Positions 1 to 8,172 of a DNA stretch of 64,000 nt are shown here, piece by piece. This stretch comes from Zeimonas sp046347945 (GTDB lineage: Bacteria; Pseudomonadota; Gammaproteobacteria; Burkholderiales; Burkholderiaceae_E). The stretch is from NCBI GenBank assembly GCA_046347945.1, contig JAXMFB010000018.1, positions 1 to 64,000 of the forward strand, given 5' to 3'. Numbering within the stretch: position 1 is the stretch's first letter; the number at the start of each line of letters is the position of its first letter. The position numbers were made by a program, and so were the translations under genes. A model generated the notes under the pieces. The model did not search any database and was not told where the DNA came from. It saw nothing but the letters and a program-made list of their open reading frames with translations.

Positions 1-195
1 CCCGCGGCTCCAGTCGATCGATGCGAGCGCCAGCCATCGCAGCATCGGCAACGGCGTCTGGCCGCCGCTCAGCGCCAGCGCGAAGCGACCTCTCGCGCGC
101 ACCGCCTGCGCGGCCCGACGCGCGACGCAGGCCGCCCCGCGCCGCGCGGCTGCTTCGGCATCGGCTGCGACGACGATCCGCATCGCGCGCCTCAT
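1..195 (-). CDS. pgl: 6-phosphogluconolactonase, N-terminal part (cut by window start)
   Basis: Hydrolyses 6-phosphogluconolactone to 6-phosphogluconate, the step between Zwf and Gnd. Only the first 65 codons are in the window. The visible protein has the family's substrate-binding stretch ALSGGQTPLPMLRWLA at about residues 40-55 and a following DWSR. The ATG at 195 overlaps the zwf stop as ATGA, suggesting translational coupling; an in-frame ATG at 183 is the alternative start. It is the third gene of a gnd-zwf-pgl operon, and that context supports the call as much as the sequence does. Confidence 0.82.
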   Translation of the reverse strand, partial: MRRAMRIVVAADAEAAARRGAACVARRAAQAVRARGRFALALSGGQTPLPMLRWLALASIDWSRG

Positions 196-1574
196 CCCTC
201 GCTCGGCGCACGCCAGCCGCCGCAGGCAGCCGCCTGCGCATCGGCCTCGGCCGGCCCCCAACTGCCGGGCGCGTACGGACTCGGCGGCGCCGGCAATGCC
301 AGGATCGGGTCGACGATCCGCCACGCGGCCTCGACGCCGTCCTCGCGTGCGAACAGGGTCGCATCGCCCCTCATCGCGTCGCCGATCAGCCGCTCGTAGG
401 CGCCCATCTGCGAGCTGCGCTCGCTGCACACGAGCAACTCCACGTCCTCGCCGAACATCCCCACGCCCGAGCGCTTGGCGCGCGCGCCGATCGCGATCGC
501 CATGCGGTCGGGCCCGAGCCCGAAGCGGAAGTAGTTCGACTGCGCCGGCACCGCCTCGCCGAACACCTGCTGCGGAGGCCGCTTCAGGAACACCCTCACT
601 TCGGTGGCGGTGCGCGCCAGTCGCTTGCCGGCGCGCAGCACGAACGGCACGCCGGCCCAGCGCCACGAGTCGAGATGCAGCCGCACTGCGGCGAACGTCT
701 CGACCCGCGAGTCGGGCGCCACGCCGTCCTCGTCGCGATAGCCGTCATACTGGCCGCGCACGAGCTCGGAGGCCGCCAGCGGGCGAATGCCGCGGAATAC
801 CTTCACCTTCTCGTCGCGCAGCGCCTCCGCCCCGTCGCCGATCGGCGGCTCCATTGCCAGGTGCGCGACCACCTGCAACAGGTGATTCTGGATGACGTCG
901 CGGATCGCGCCGACTTCCTCGTAGAACCGGCCGCGGCCTTCGACGCCGAACGCCTCGGCCATCGTGACCTGGATGGCCTCCACGTGATCGCGGTTCCACA
1001 GCGGTTCGAGGAAGGTATTGGCGAAGCGGAAGAACAGCAGGTTCTGCACCGACTCCTTGCCCAGGTAGTGGTCGATGCGGAAGATCGACGGCTCCGCAAA
1101 GACGCGGTGCGCCGCGCGGTTCAGCGCCTGTGCCGACGCCAGGTCACGGCCGAACGGTTTCTCGACCACCACCCGCGCGCCCGCCGCGCAGCCGGCGTCG
1201 CCGATCCCGTCGATCACCGTCGGGAACAGGCTCGGCGGCACCGCGAGGTAGTGCAGCGGGTGCCGGGCCGCGCCCAGCGCCTGCCGCAGCCGCCGGAAGG
1301 TGTCGGCGTCGCGGTAGTCGCCGTCGACGTAGCGCAGCAGGCCCGACAGCCGCTCGGTAGCGGCGCGATCGGCGCGATCGCCGTGCGCGTCGACGCTCGC
1401 GCGCAGACGCTGGCGCAAGGCCTCGAGGCCGAGGCCCGATCGCGCGACGCCGATCACCGGTTGCCCGAAGCCCTGGTGCGCAACCAGTGCCTGCAGGGCC
1501 GGGAAGATCTTGCGGAATGCGAGGTCGCCGGTCGCGCCGAACAAGACCAGCGCATCCGATCCGGTCGGGTCCAC
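192..1574 (-). CDS. zwf: glucose-6-phosphate 1-dehydrogenase
   Basis: Oxidises glucose 6-phosphate to 6-phosphogluconolactone with NAD(P)+, first step of the oxidative pentose phosphate route in the cytoplasm. The N-terminus carries the dinucleotide-binding motif LFGATGDLAFRK, and the catalytic signature RIDHYLGKESVQNLLFFRFAN lies near residue 165-185. Length 460 residues is slightly short of the usual 480-490. The chosen start is GTG at 1574, two bases after the gnd stop (1577-1579), with GGGAAG just upstream; the open frame continues further upstream only as antisense noise over gnd. Second gene of gnd-zwf-pgl. Confidence 0.93.
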   Translation of the reverse strand: MDPTGSDALVLFGATGDLAFRKIFPALQALVAHQGFGQPVIGVARSGLGLEALRQRLRASVDAHGDRADRAATERLSGLLRYVDGDYRDADTFRRLRQALGAARHPLHYLAVPPSLFPTVIDGIGDAGCAAGARVVVEKPFGRDLASAQALNRAAHRVFAEPSIFRIDHYLGKESVQNLLFFRFANTFLEPLWNRDHVEAIQVTMAEAFGVEGRGRFYEEVGAIRDVIQNHLLQVVAHLAMEPPIGDGAEALRDEKVKVFRGIRPLAASELVRGQYDGYRDEDGVAPDSRVETFAAVRLHLDSWRWAGVPFVLRAGKRLARTATEVRVFLKRPPQQVFGEAVPAQSNYFRFGLGPDRMAIAIGARAKRSGVGMFGEDVELLVCSERSSQMGAYERLIGDAMRGDATLFAREDGVEAAWRIVDPILALPAPPSPYAPGSWGPAEADAQAAACGGWRAPSEG

Positions 1575-1576
1575 GA

Positions 1577-2629
1577 TCAGCTTCCCTTCGGGCCGCTGGC
1601 GCGCTCGAGGTGGCCGCCGAACTGGCGGCGCATCGCCGAGAGGACGCGATTGGCGAAATCGTCGGCGTCGCGCGAAGCGAAGCGCGCGAACAGCGCCGTC
1701 GCCAGCACCGGCGCCGGCACGCCGTCGTCGATTGCCGCCTGCAGCATCCAGCGCCCTTCGCCCGAATCGGCGACGTGGCCGCGCAGCGACGCGAGATCGG
1801 GCTCGCTTCGCAGCGCGTCGGCGGTCAGGTCGAGAAGCCATGAGCGCACCACGCTGCCGCGGCGCCACAACTCGGCAATCTCCGCCAGGTCGAACGCGTG
1901 TCGCAGCGCCTGCGGATGTGCGGGGGGCGCGGCTTCGGCGTCGGCGACGGTCTTCGCAGCGCCTGCGGCGGCACCCGCAGATGCGCCGGCACCGGCCCCG
2001 CGAAGCAGGTTGAAGCCCTCGGCATAGGCCGCCATGAGGCCGTACTCGATGCCGTTGTGGATCATCTTCACGAAATGGCCGGCCCCGCTCGGCCCACAGT
2101 GCAGGAAGCCGCGCTCCGCGCCGGACGGCGCGCCGCTGCGGCCCCGGGCGCGCGCCACCGAATCGAAGCGCGGCGCGAGCGACGCGAACACGGGCTCGAG
2201 CCGGCGCACTGCCGCCGCCTCGCCGCCCACCATCAGGCAGTAGCCGTTGTCGAGACCCCAGACCCCTCCGCTGGTGCCGACGTCGACGAAGTGAATGCCG
2301 TGCCCGGCCAGCCCGGCGGCGCGACGGACGTCGTCGCGATGGTGCGTGTTGCCGCCATCGACGATCGTGTCGCCGGGGTCGAGCAGCGGCGCAAGCGACG
2401 CGAGCGTCGCGTCGACGGCCGCTGCAGGCAGCATCAGCCAGACCACCCGCGGCGGCGTGAGCCGCGAGACGAGTTCGTCCAGCGACGCCGCGCCGGTCGC
2501 GCCCGCCTGTTCGAGCGCACGGCGTGCTCGCGGGTCGACGTCGTGCACCACGCAGGAGTGCCCGTCGCCGAGCAGCCGCCGTACCATGTTGGCGCCCATG
2601 CGGCCGAGGCCGATCATCGCGATCTGCAT
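1577..2629 (-). CDS. gnd: 6-phosphogluconate dehydrogenase, decarboxylating (short GndA type)
   Basis: Oxidatively decarboxylates 6-phosphogluconate to ribulose 5-phosphate. The 350-residue protein starts with the Rossmann motif MIGLGRMGANM, then VDGGNTHHRDD near residue 90, the substrate-binding VDVGTSGGVWG near 116-126, and the catalytic Lys/Asn segment GHFVKMIHNGIEYGLM near 184-199. It lacks the long C-terminal domain of the E. coli enzyme, as expected for the short class. An Ala/Gly-rich stretch at about residues 211-240 looks like an insertion against the usual short enzymes. Start ATG 2629 has AAAGGAG upstream. First gene of the gnd-zwf-pgl operon. Confidence 0.92.
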   Translation of the reverse strand: MQIAMIGLGRMGANMVRRLLGDGHSCVVHDVDPRARRALEQAGATGAASLDELVSRLTPPRVVWLMLPAAAVDATLASLAPLLDPGDTIVDGGNTHHRDDVRRAAGLAGHGIHFVDVGTSGGVWGLDNGYCLMVGGEAAAVRRLEPVFASLAPRFDSVARARGRSGAPSGAERGFLHCGPSGAGHFVKMIHNGIEYGLMAAYAEGFNLLRGAGAGASAGAAAGAAKTVADAEAAPPAHPQALRHAFDLAEIAELWRRGSVVRSWLLDLTADALRSEPDLASLRGHVADSGEGRWMLQAAIDDGVPAPVLATALFARFASRDADDFANRVLSAMRRQFGGHLERASGPKGS

Positions 2630-2731
2630 GCCGAGCTCCTTTCGCCGGCCAGCGGCGACCGGCGGCACGCCCCGGCCCACGGGCCGCCGGCACGTTAGGA
2701 TGACCGGTACCCGTTCCGAGGAGATACGAAG

Positions 2732-3490
2732 ATGTCCGATAGCCCCTCCGCGCCTTACACGCGCGTCCGCGCCGCCGTGCCGGCGCTGCTGCTGGCATTC
2801 GCCGTTGCGTTGCCCTGCGCCACGGTGGCGCAGGCCCGCGGCAACGACGACAGCCGCGACGGCGACCGCACGCCGCGGCTCAGCCTCGCCGCCAGCGCCT
2901 ATCGCGACGTCCCGCAGGACCGCGTCACCGTCACGCTGTACGCCGAGCGCGAATCGCCGCAGCCCGCGGCCGGCCAGGCGCAGGTCAGCGAACTGCTCGG
3001 ACCGGTGCTCGAGCGGCTCAAGGCACGTCCAGACCTCGAGGTGCAGAGCTCGGGCTACCGCACCGACCCGGTGTGGCAACAGAGCCGAATCGTCGGCTGG
3101 CGCACGCGCGGCTCGCTCCAGGTGAGCGCGCAGCCTTCGGAGTCGTTCAACCGGCTGGTGGGTGAACTGGCGACGAAGCTCAACGTCGAGTCGGTCGCCT
3201 ACTGGCTCAGCCGCCCCGCGCAGCTCGCGGTCGAACGCGAGCTGATCGCCGAAGCGGTGGCGGCGTTTCGTGCGAAGGCCGACACCGCGGCGAAGGCGCT
3301 CGGCTTCAGGACGTATTCGGTGCGCACCGTTTCGGTCGACGGCGCGGGGCCGATCCGTCCGGAGCCGGTACCCAGGGTGATGATGTCGCGCGCCGCGTCG
3401 GCCGAATCGGCGCCGGTTCCGTTGCCCGGCGCCGAAGGCAAGACGACGGTCACCGTGAGCGTCAGCGGCAGCGTCGCGCTCGAACCCTGA
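2732..3490 (+). CDS. SIMPL-domain (DUF541) periplasmic protein
   Basis: A 252-residue protein with a Sec signal peptide (hydrophobic VPALLLAFAVALPCA at about 17-31, cleavage likely after AQA) and a SIMPL/DUF541 domain. Visible family features are the N-terminal LAASAYRDVPQDRVTVTLYAE strand, VQSSGYRTDPVW near residue 105 and the ELIAEAVAAFRAKADTAAKALG helix near 170. The biochemical function of this family is not established; members are periplasmic or outer-membrane associated. Start ATG 2732 follows a GAGGAG Shine-Dalgarno. It diverges from gnd and is probably monocistronic. Confidence 0.82.
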   Translation: MSDSPSAPYTRVRAAVPALLLAFAVALPCATVAQARGNDDSRDGDRTPRLSLAASAYRDVPQDRVTVTLYAERESPQPAAGQAQVSELLGPVLERLKARPDLEVQSSGYRTDPVWQQSRIVGWRTRGSLQVSAQPSESFNRLVGELATKLNVESVAYWLSRPAQLAVERELIAEAVAAFRAKADTAAKALGFRTYSVRTVSVDGAGPIRPEPVPRVMMSRAASAESAPVPLPGAEGKTTVTVSVSGSVALEP

Positions 3491-3508
3491 GCGGCCCGCG
3501 CGGCCGTC

Positions 3509-3537
3509 TTGCCGGCCCGGCGCGATGCGCCTAGAAT
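3509..3537 (+). promoter_or_regulatory. sigma-70-type promoter of the RHH-hyf operon
   Basis: TTGCCG at 3509-3514 and TAGAAT at 3532-3537 are separated by 17 bases, a good housekeeping promoter. The predicted transcription start near 3544 falls at the edge of the inverted repeat at 3546-3566. Seen by eye only. Confidence 0.5.
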
Positions 3538-3545
3538 GTGCGGCA

Positions 3546-3566
3546 CATGTTAATGTTCTTAACATG
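3546..3566. promoter_or_regulatory. perfect 8-bp inverted repeat, putative RHH operator
   Basis: CATGTTAA and TTAACATG flank a 5-base spacer. The element is AT-rich in very GC-rich surroundings, sits just downstream of the likely transcription start and ends 11 bases before the ATG of the ribbon-helix-helix gene. RHH proteins commonly repress their own promoter through such palindromes, so autoregulation is inferred, not shown. Confidence 0.55.
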
Positions 3567-3577
3567 CCTGCCACACG

Positions 3578-3856
3578 ATGGAACTGAAGACGGCCCGCCT
3601 GACGCTGCTGATCGACCCCGCCAAGAAGGCGGCGTTCGAGCGCCTGTGCGCGAGCCAGGACGTCACGCCGTCCCAGGTCGTGCGGCGCCTGATCCGCGAG
3701 TACCTCGCCGCGCACGGCGTGCAGTTCGTGCCGTCCGGCCTCGAGGCGGCCGAGCCCGAGCCCGGCGACCGCGGCAAGGGGCGCGGCAAGAAGGTGCGCC
3801 CCCGCGCCGCCCGAGCCTCGCGATCGAAGGGCCCATCCGGTGGCAGTGCTCGCTGA
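3578..3856 (+). CDS. ribbon-helix-helix (CopG/Arc-like) DNA-binding protein
   Basis: A 92-residue protein. Residues 1-45 fit an RHH fold: a short strand (TARLTLLIDPA), helix A (KKAAFERLCASQ), the turn DVTPSQ and helix B (VVRRLIREYLAAHG). The tail from about residue 55 is basic and low-complexity (KGRGKKVRPRAARAS) and probably adds DNA affinity. It overlaps the hyfB start by 17 bases, so it is co-transcribed with the membrane complex and is a likely regulator of it. No toxin gene is adjacent, which argues against an antitoxin role. Confidence 0.75.
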   Translation: MELKTARLTLLIDPAKKAAFERLCASQDVTPSQVVRRLIREYLAAHGVQFVPSGLEAAEPEPGDRGKGRGKKVRPRAARASRSKGPSGGSAR

Positions 3857-5873
3857 ACTGCCGTCCCCGCTCGACTGGGTGGCCCTCGACTGGGCCCTGC
3901 TGGTGGTGGCCGGGTGGCTTGCGGTCGGGACGGCCGGCGTGTTCGCGCTGCGCCGGTTCCGGTTCGTCGCGCGAGTGCTGTTCCCGGCGGGCGGACTGCT
4001 CGGCCTGGCGCTGTTCGGCATCGCGATCGCCGCGCTGTTCGGCCGGCCGCAGGTCGCGGTGCTTCCGATCGGGCTGCCGGGACTGCCGTTCCACTTGCGG
4101 CTCGACGCGCTGTCGGCGTACTTCCTGCTGGTGATCGGCGCGGCGGCGGCGGGCGTCTCGGCCTTCGCCGCCGGCTACTTCCGGCGCGGCGAGGGCACGC
4201 CGCCGGGCCTGTTGTGCCTGCAGTACCACGTCTTCCTCGCCAGCATGGCGCTGGTGGTGCTGGCCGACGATGCCTACGCGTTCATGGTGATGTGGGAGAC
4301 GATGGCGCTGTCGTCGTTCTTCCTGGTCACCGCCAACCACCGCATTCCCGAGATCCGCCGCGCCGGCTACATCTACCTGCTGGTCGCCCACGTCGGCGCG
4401 ATCGGCATCCTGATGTGCTTCGGCGTGCTGCAGGCCAACACCGGCGACTACACGTTCGCCAACATGCGCGCGCAGCATCTCACGCCGTTCTGGGCGTCGG
4501 TGGGGTTCCTGCTCGCGGTGTTCGGCTTCGGTGCCAAGGCCGGCATCCTGCCCTTGCACGTCTGGCTGCCCGAAGCGCACCCGGCCGCGCCGTCGCCGGT
4601 TTCGGCGCTGATGAGCGGCGTGATGATCAAGACCGCGATCTACGGCGTGCTGCGCGTCTCGTTCGACCTGCTGTCGCTGCAGTTGTGGTGGTGGGGCGCG
4701 CTGCTGCTCGCGCTGGGCCTGGCCACCGCGCTGTACGGCGTCGTGTTCGCGGCGGCGCAGGTCGACATGAAGCGGCTGCTCGCCTACTCGTCGATCGAGA
4801 ACATCGGGTTGCTGTTCACGGCGATCGGCCTGGCGCTGGTGTTCTCTGCCTACGGCATGCGGATGCTCGCCGCGCTGGCACTCACGGCCGGCCTCTACCA
4901 CGTCGCCAGTCACGCGCTGTTCAAGAGCCTGCTGTTCCTCGGCACCGGCTCGGTGCTGCACGCCACCGGCGAGCGCAACCTCGGCAAGCTGGGCGGCCTG
5001 ATCCGCTACACGCCCTGGGTGGCGTGGGTCACGCTGGTCGGCGTGCTTGCCAGCGCGGGGCTTCCGCCGCTGGGCGGCTTCGTGTCCGAGTGGCTGCTGC
5101 TGCAGAGCTTCCTGTTCACGCCGGGGCTGCCGCACCCGGTGCTCAACATGCTGATCCCGGTGGTCGCGGCGCTGATCGCGCTGGTCGCGGCGCTGGCGGG
5201 CTACACGATGGTCAAGTTCTTCGGCGTGATCTTCCTCGGCCAGCCTCGCGAGGAGAAGCTCGCGCAGGCGCACGACGCGGGCCGGTGGGAGCGTGCCGGC
5301 ATGCTGTGGCTGGTCGCGGGCTGCGTCGCGCTCGGGCTGCTGCCCAACCAGTTCATCCAGTTGATCGACCCGGTGACGCAGGCGCTGGTGCAGGCGGGGC
5401 TCGGCGCGACGGTGGCGGCGGGCGGCTGGCTGCTCGCGCCGGCCGGCGTCGCCCGCGCGAGCTACGGGCCGGTGATCTTCCTGTTCGGCATCGCCGCCAG
5501 CTTCGCGCTCGCCTGGCTGCTCGTGCGCCGCCTCTATCACGGACGGCTGCGCCGATCGCTGCCGTGGGCCTGCGGCTTTCCGTGGCGCAGCGCCCGCATG
5601 CAGGACACCGCGGAAGGCTTCGGCCAGCCGATCCGGCAGATCTTCGAGCCCTTCTTCCGGATGCAGCGCGAGCTGCCGTCGCCGTTCGACGAGCGGCCGC
5701 GCTATCGCGTGACCGCCGAGGACCACCTGTGGCACTGGCTGTACCTGCCGATCGCGCACCTCGCGGGGCGGCTCGCGAGGCTGGTCGGCCTGCTGCAACA
5801 GGGCCGGATCGCGGTCTACCTGATGTACAGCTTCGTCACGCTGGTCGTGATGCTGCTGCTGGTGACACGATGA
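3840..5873 (+). CDS. hyfB: hydrogenase-4 component B-like proton-translocating subunit (NuoL/MrpD family)
   Basis: A 677-residue polytopic inner-membrane protein of the complex I antiporter-like family. It has about 14-16 hydrophobic segments, the conserved WETMALSSFFL glutamate in the fifth or sixth helix (near residue 150), and the LPLHVWLPEAHPAAPSPVSALMSG lysine/histidine channel region near residues 238-261. The C-terminus ends in a further TM segment (SFVTLVVMLLL). Such subunits pump protons or Na+ driven by redox chemistry in the peripheral arm. Start GTG 3840 lies inside the RHH gene; the stop overlaps the next ATG as ATGA. First structural gene of hyfBCEFGI. Confidence 0.88.
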   Translation: MAVLAELPSPLDWVALDWALLVVAGWLAVGTAGVFALRRFRFVARVLFPAGGLLGLALFGIAIAALFGRPQVAVLPIGLPGLPFHLRLDALSAYFLLVIGAAAAGVSAFAAGYFRRGEGTPPGLLCLQYHVFLASMALVVLADDAYAFMVMWETMALSSFFLVTANHRIPEIRRAGYIYLLVAHVGAIGILMCFGVLQANTGDYTFANMRAQHLTPFWASVGFLLAVFGFGAKAGILPLHVWLPEAHPAAPSPVSALMSGVMIKTAIYGVLRVSFDLLSLQLWWWGALLLALGLATALYGVVFAAAQVDMKRLLAYSSIENIGLLFTAIGLALVFSAYGMRMLAALALTAGLYHVASHALFKSLLFLGTGSVLHATGERNLGKLGGLIRYTPWVAWVTLVGVLASAGLPPLGGFVSEWLLLQSFLFTPGLPHPVLNMLIPVVAALIALVAALAGYTMVKFFGVIFLGQPREEKLAQAHDAGRWERAGMLWLVAGCVALGLLPNQFIQLIDPVTQALVQAGLGATVAAGGWLLAPAGVARASYGPVIFLFGIAASFALAWLLVRRLYHGRLRRSLPWACGFPWRSARMQDTAEGFGQPIRQIFEPFFRMQRELPSPFDERPRYRVTAEDHLWHWLYLPIAHLAGRLARLVGLLQQGRIAVYLMYSFVTLVVMLLLVTR

Positions 5874-6820
5874 GTGCCGTCTACGCGACCATCTCGCAGG
5901 TGCTGGCGATCGTCGCCGCGCTGCTGCTCGCGCCGATGCTGAGCGGCTGGGTCAACGTGTGCCGCGCCTGGCTGCAGAACCGCTCGGCGCCGAGCCTGCT
6001 GCAGCCGTACCGCATGCTGCACAAGCTCTTCGTCAAGGAATCGGTGGTCGCCGAGCACGCATCGCCGATCTTCCGGGCGGCACCCTACATCGTGTTCGGC
6101 TGCATGCTGGTGGCATGCGCGATCGTCCCGACGCTGTCGACCGACCTGCCGATGTCGACGGCGGCCGACGCGATCGCCCTGGTCGGGCTGCTCGCCCTCG
6201 CCCGGGTGTTCGTCTCGCTGGCGGCGATGGACGTGGGGACGGCCTTCGGGACGCTGGGCGCGCGCCGCGAAATGCTGGTCGGCTTCCTGGCCGAGCCGGC
6301 CCTGCTGATGGTGCTGTTCTCGGCATCGCTCATCTCGCAGTCGACGTCGCTCACCACGATGGTCGAGTCGCTCGCGCACCGCGAGCTGGCGATCCACCCC
6401 GTGCTGGCCTTCGCCGGCGTCGCGTTCACGATGGTCTCGCTGGCCGAGAACGCGCGGGTGCCGGTCGACAATCCGGCCACGCACCTCGAGCTGACGATGA
6501 TCCACGAGGCGCTGATCCTCGAGTACTCCGGGCGCCACCTCGCGCTGATCGAGTGGGCGGCGAGCCTGAAGCTGTTCGCCTATTCGTGCATCGGGCTGGC
6601 CCTGTTCTTCCCGTGGGGCATCGCCGAGGCGCAGGCGCCGCTCGAGCTGGTGCTGGCGCTGCCGGCGCTGGTCGCCAAGCTGGCGATCGGCGGCATGAGC
6701 CTCGCGGTACTCGAGACGGCGAGCGCGAAGATGCGCATCTTCCGGGTGCCGGAGTTCCTGGCCACCGCGTTCCTGCTCGCGGTGATCGGGCTGCTGGTGC
6801 ACATCCTGCTGGGAGCCTGA
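5870..6820 (+). CDS. hyfC: hydrogenase-4 component C-like membrane subunit (NuoH family)
   Basis: 316 residues, about 8 membrane segments. This family joins the membrane arm to the hydrophilic arm. Recognisable NuoH-like stretches are NRSAPSLLQPYRMLHKLFVKE in the first loop (near residue 37-57), ENARVPVDNPATHLELTMIHEA near residue 200-220 and the C-terminal KMRIFRVPEFLATAFLLAV. Start ATG 5870 overlaps the hyfB stop by four bases (ATGA). It is followed by a 691-bp structured gap instead of directly by hyfE, which is odd for this operon type. Confidence 0.88.
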   Translation: MSAVYATISQVLAIVAALLLAPMLSGWVNVCRAWLQNRSAPSLLQPYRMLHKLFVKESVVAEHASPIFRAAPYIVFGCMLVACAIVPTLSTDLPMSTAADAIALVGLLALARVFVSLAAMDVGTAFGTLGARREMLVGFLAEPALLMVLFSASLISQSTSLTTMVESLAHRELAIHPVLAFAGVAFTMVSLAENARVPVDNPATHLELTMIHEALILEYSGRHLALIEWAASLKLFAYSCIGLALFFPWGIAEAQAPLELVLALPALVAKLAIGGMSLAVLETASAKMRIFRVPEFLATAFLLAVIGLLVHILLGA

Positions 6821-6862
6821 GGTGCAACACGTCCGCGTTCCTGCTCACAATCCTGGCGCGTC

Positions 6863-7221
6863 GCGGCAGGCGGCGGGCCGGGGCGCAGTCGGGCAGGCAC
6901 GGCGCGGCACGGCACCGCGGCGCAGCGCAGTGGCCCGGGCCGGGCACGTCGCTGGCTGCGGCAGTCGGTGCTTCGCACCGACTGCCCTGCGCTGCTCGAC
7001 CTCGGGGTCGTGCGGCGCAACTCGCTGCGCTCGCTCTCGCGAGCTCCGCTCGGACAGAGCGCCGCAAGTCAGAAGTACGAAGCGCGCTGCGCGCGCCGAC
7101 CCCGAGGCTGCGCTGCTCGGCGCCGCAGACAGCGACGTGCCCGGCCCGGGCCACTGCGCTGCGCCGCGGTGCCGTGCCGCGCCGTGCCTGCCCGACTGCG
7201 CCCCGGCCCGCCGCCTGCCGC
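6863..7221. repeat. long inverted repeat (about 91-bp perfect arms) inside the hyf operon
   Basis: Positions 6863-6953 and 7131-7221 are exact reverse complements. The 177-bp centre holds further palindromes: a hairpin GCAGTCGGTGC-TTC-GCACCGACTGC at 6961-6985, and CCTCGGGGTCG near 7000 pairing with CGACCCCGAGG near 7097. No credible protein is encoded. The folded RNA or a DNA cruciform could attenuate transcription between hyfC and hyfE, but no poly-T terminator tract follows either arm. Origin is unknown: a non-autonomous palindromic element or a fold-back assembly artefact. Confidence 0.8.
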
Positions 7222-7298
7222 TCATGCAACGTCAATGATGTTCGAAGCGAAGACGGGGCTCTTGCTCACGAGCACCACGACGGTGCCGGCAAAGGTGC

Positions 7299-7435
7299 GG
7301 GCCGGGCGCTGCGGGCGCGCCTTGTGCGCAGCCGAGAAGCGCAGCTGCACCGGCGGCGCGCGCAGCACGCATCGCAGGGCACCCCCGCGAAGCGGGGGCA
7401 AGCACCAGGCGCGCCCGCCGCAGCGGGCCCGGCCC
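7299..7435. repeat. second, imperfect inverted repeat with a central hairpin
   Basis: Left arm 7299-7327 (beginning GGGCCGGGCGCTGC) pairs imperfectly with 7402-7435 (ending GCAGCGGGCCCGGCCC). Between them lies a hairpin CCCCCGC-GAA-GCGGGGG near 7382-7398. Together with the repeat at 6863-7221 it fills most of the hyfC-hyfE gap; the two do not look like copies of one sequence. Confidence 0.6.
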
Positions 7436-7511
7436 TTGGGGCGCGCCCACGCCCATGGCCGCGCCTTTGCACGCGCCAACCATCGCGCGCGAGACGCAGC
7501 CGGAGTCCGGC

Positions 7512-8171
7512 ATGAGCCCGTTGTTCTCGCAGTTCATCAACCTGCTCGGCGCAGTGCTGCTGCTGCTCGCATTCGCGATGATCTCGCAGCGGCGCATCCT
7601 GTCGCTGATCCACCTGTTCACGCTGCAGGGCGCGACACTGGTGCTCGCCACGAGCGTGGTCGGCTACGTCACGCAGCAGCCGCACCTGTACGTGTCGGCG
7701 GCGCTCACTTTCGCGCTGAAGGTCGTGGTCATTCCAGTGATGCTGCATCGCGTGATCGACCGTCTCGACGTCCGCTGGGACGTCGAGACGCTGATCAACA
7801 TTCCGACGACGATGCTGATCGGCATCCTGCTGGTGATCTTCTCGTTCAACATGGCCACGCCGATCGCGCAGCTGTCCTCGTCGATCGCGCGCGGCTCGCT
7901 GGGCATCGCGCTGGCCTGCGTGCTGCTCTCGTTCCTGATGATGATCACCCGCGCCAAGGCGGTGCCGCAGGTGATCGGCTTCCTGTCGATGGAGAACGGC
8001 CTGTTCTTCGCCGCCACGTCGGCCACCTACGGCATGCCGATGGTCGTCGAACTCGGCATCGCGCTCGACGTGCTGATCGGCGTGCTGATCCTCGGCGTGT
8101 TCATGTTCCAGATCCGCGAGCAGTTCGACAGCCTGGACATCCGCCACCTCGAGCGCCTGAAGGAAGACTGA
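7512..8171 (+). CDS. hyfE: hydrogenase-4 component E-like membrane subunit (N-terminal NuoK-like)
   Basis: 219 residues with about 6-7 membrane segments. The N-terminal half resembles NuoK (QFINLLGAVLLLLAFAMI, then the ALTFALKVVVIPVMLHRV segment), and the conserved FLSMENGLFF near residue 155-165 is typical of HyfE. ATG 7512 was chosen because it begins at the conserved hydrophobic N-terminus; an in-frame ATG at 7455 would add 19 residues derived from repeat-flanking DNA. GGAG lies nine bases upstream. Downstream hyfF starts one base after this stop. Confidence 0.85.
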   Translation: MSPLFSQFINLLGAVLLLLAFAMISQRRILSLIHLFTLQGATLVLATSVVGYVTQQPHLYVSAALTFALKVVVIPVMLHRVIDRLDVRWDVETLINIPTTMLIGILLVIFSFNMATPIAQLSSSIARGSLGIALACVLLSFLMMITRAKAVPQVIGFLSMENGLFFAATSATYGMPMVVELGIALDVLIGVLILGVFMFQIREQFDSLDIRHLERLKED

Positions 8172-8172
8172 C

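Noticed and set aside
3578..3856. RHH protein as an antitoxin
   Set aside because: No toxin-sized gene adjoins it; it overlaps hyfB and has a basic tail, which fits an operon regulator better.
3663..5798. 711-codon frame antisense to hyfB
   Set aside because: Composition (repeated Arg, Gln, His, Asp) is typical of the reverse strand of a membrane-protein gene; no start signal or domain.
6822..7480. Several 80-140 codon frames on both strands in the hyfC-hyfE gap
   Set aside because: They mirror each other because of the inverted repeat and encode Arg/Ala/Pro-rich sequence without a recognisable domain.
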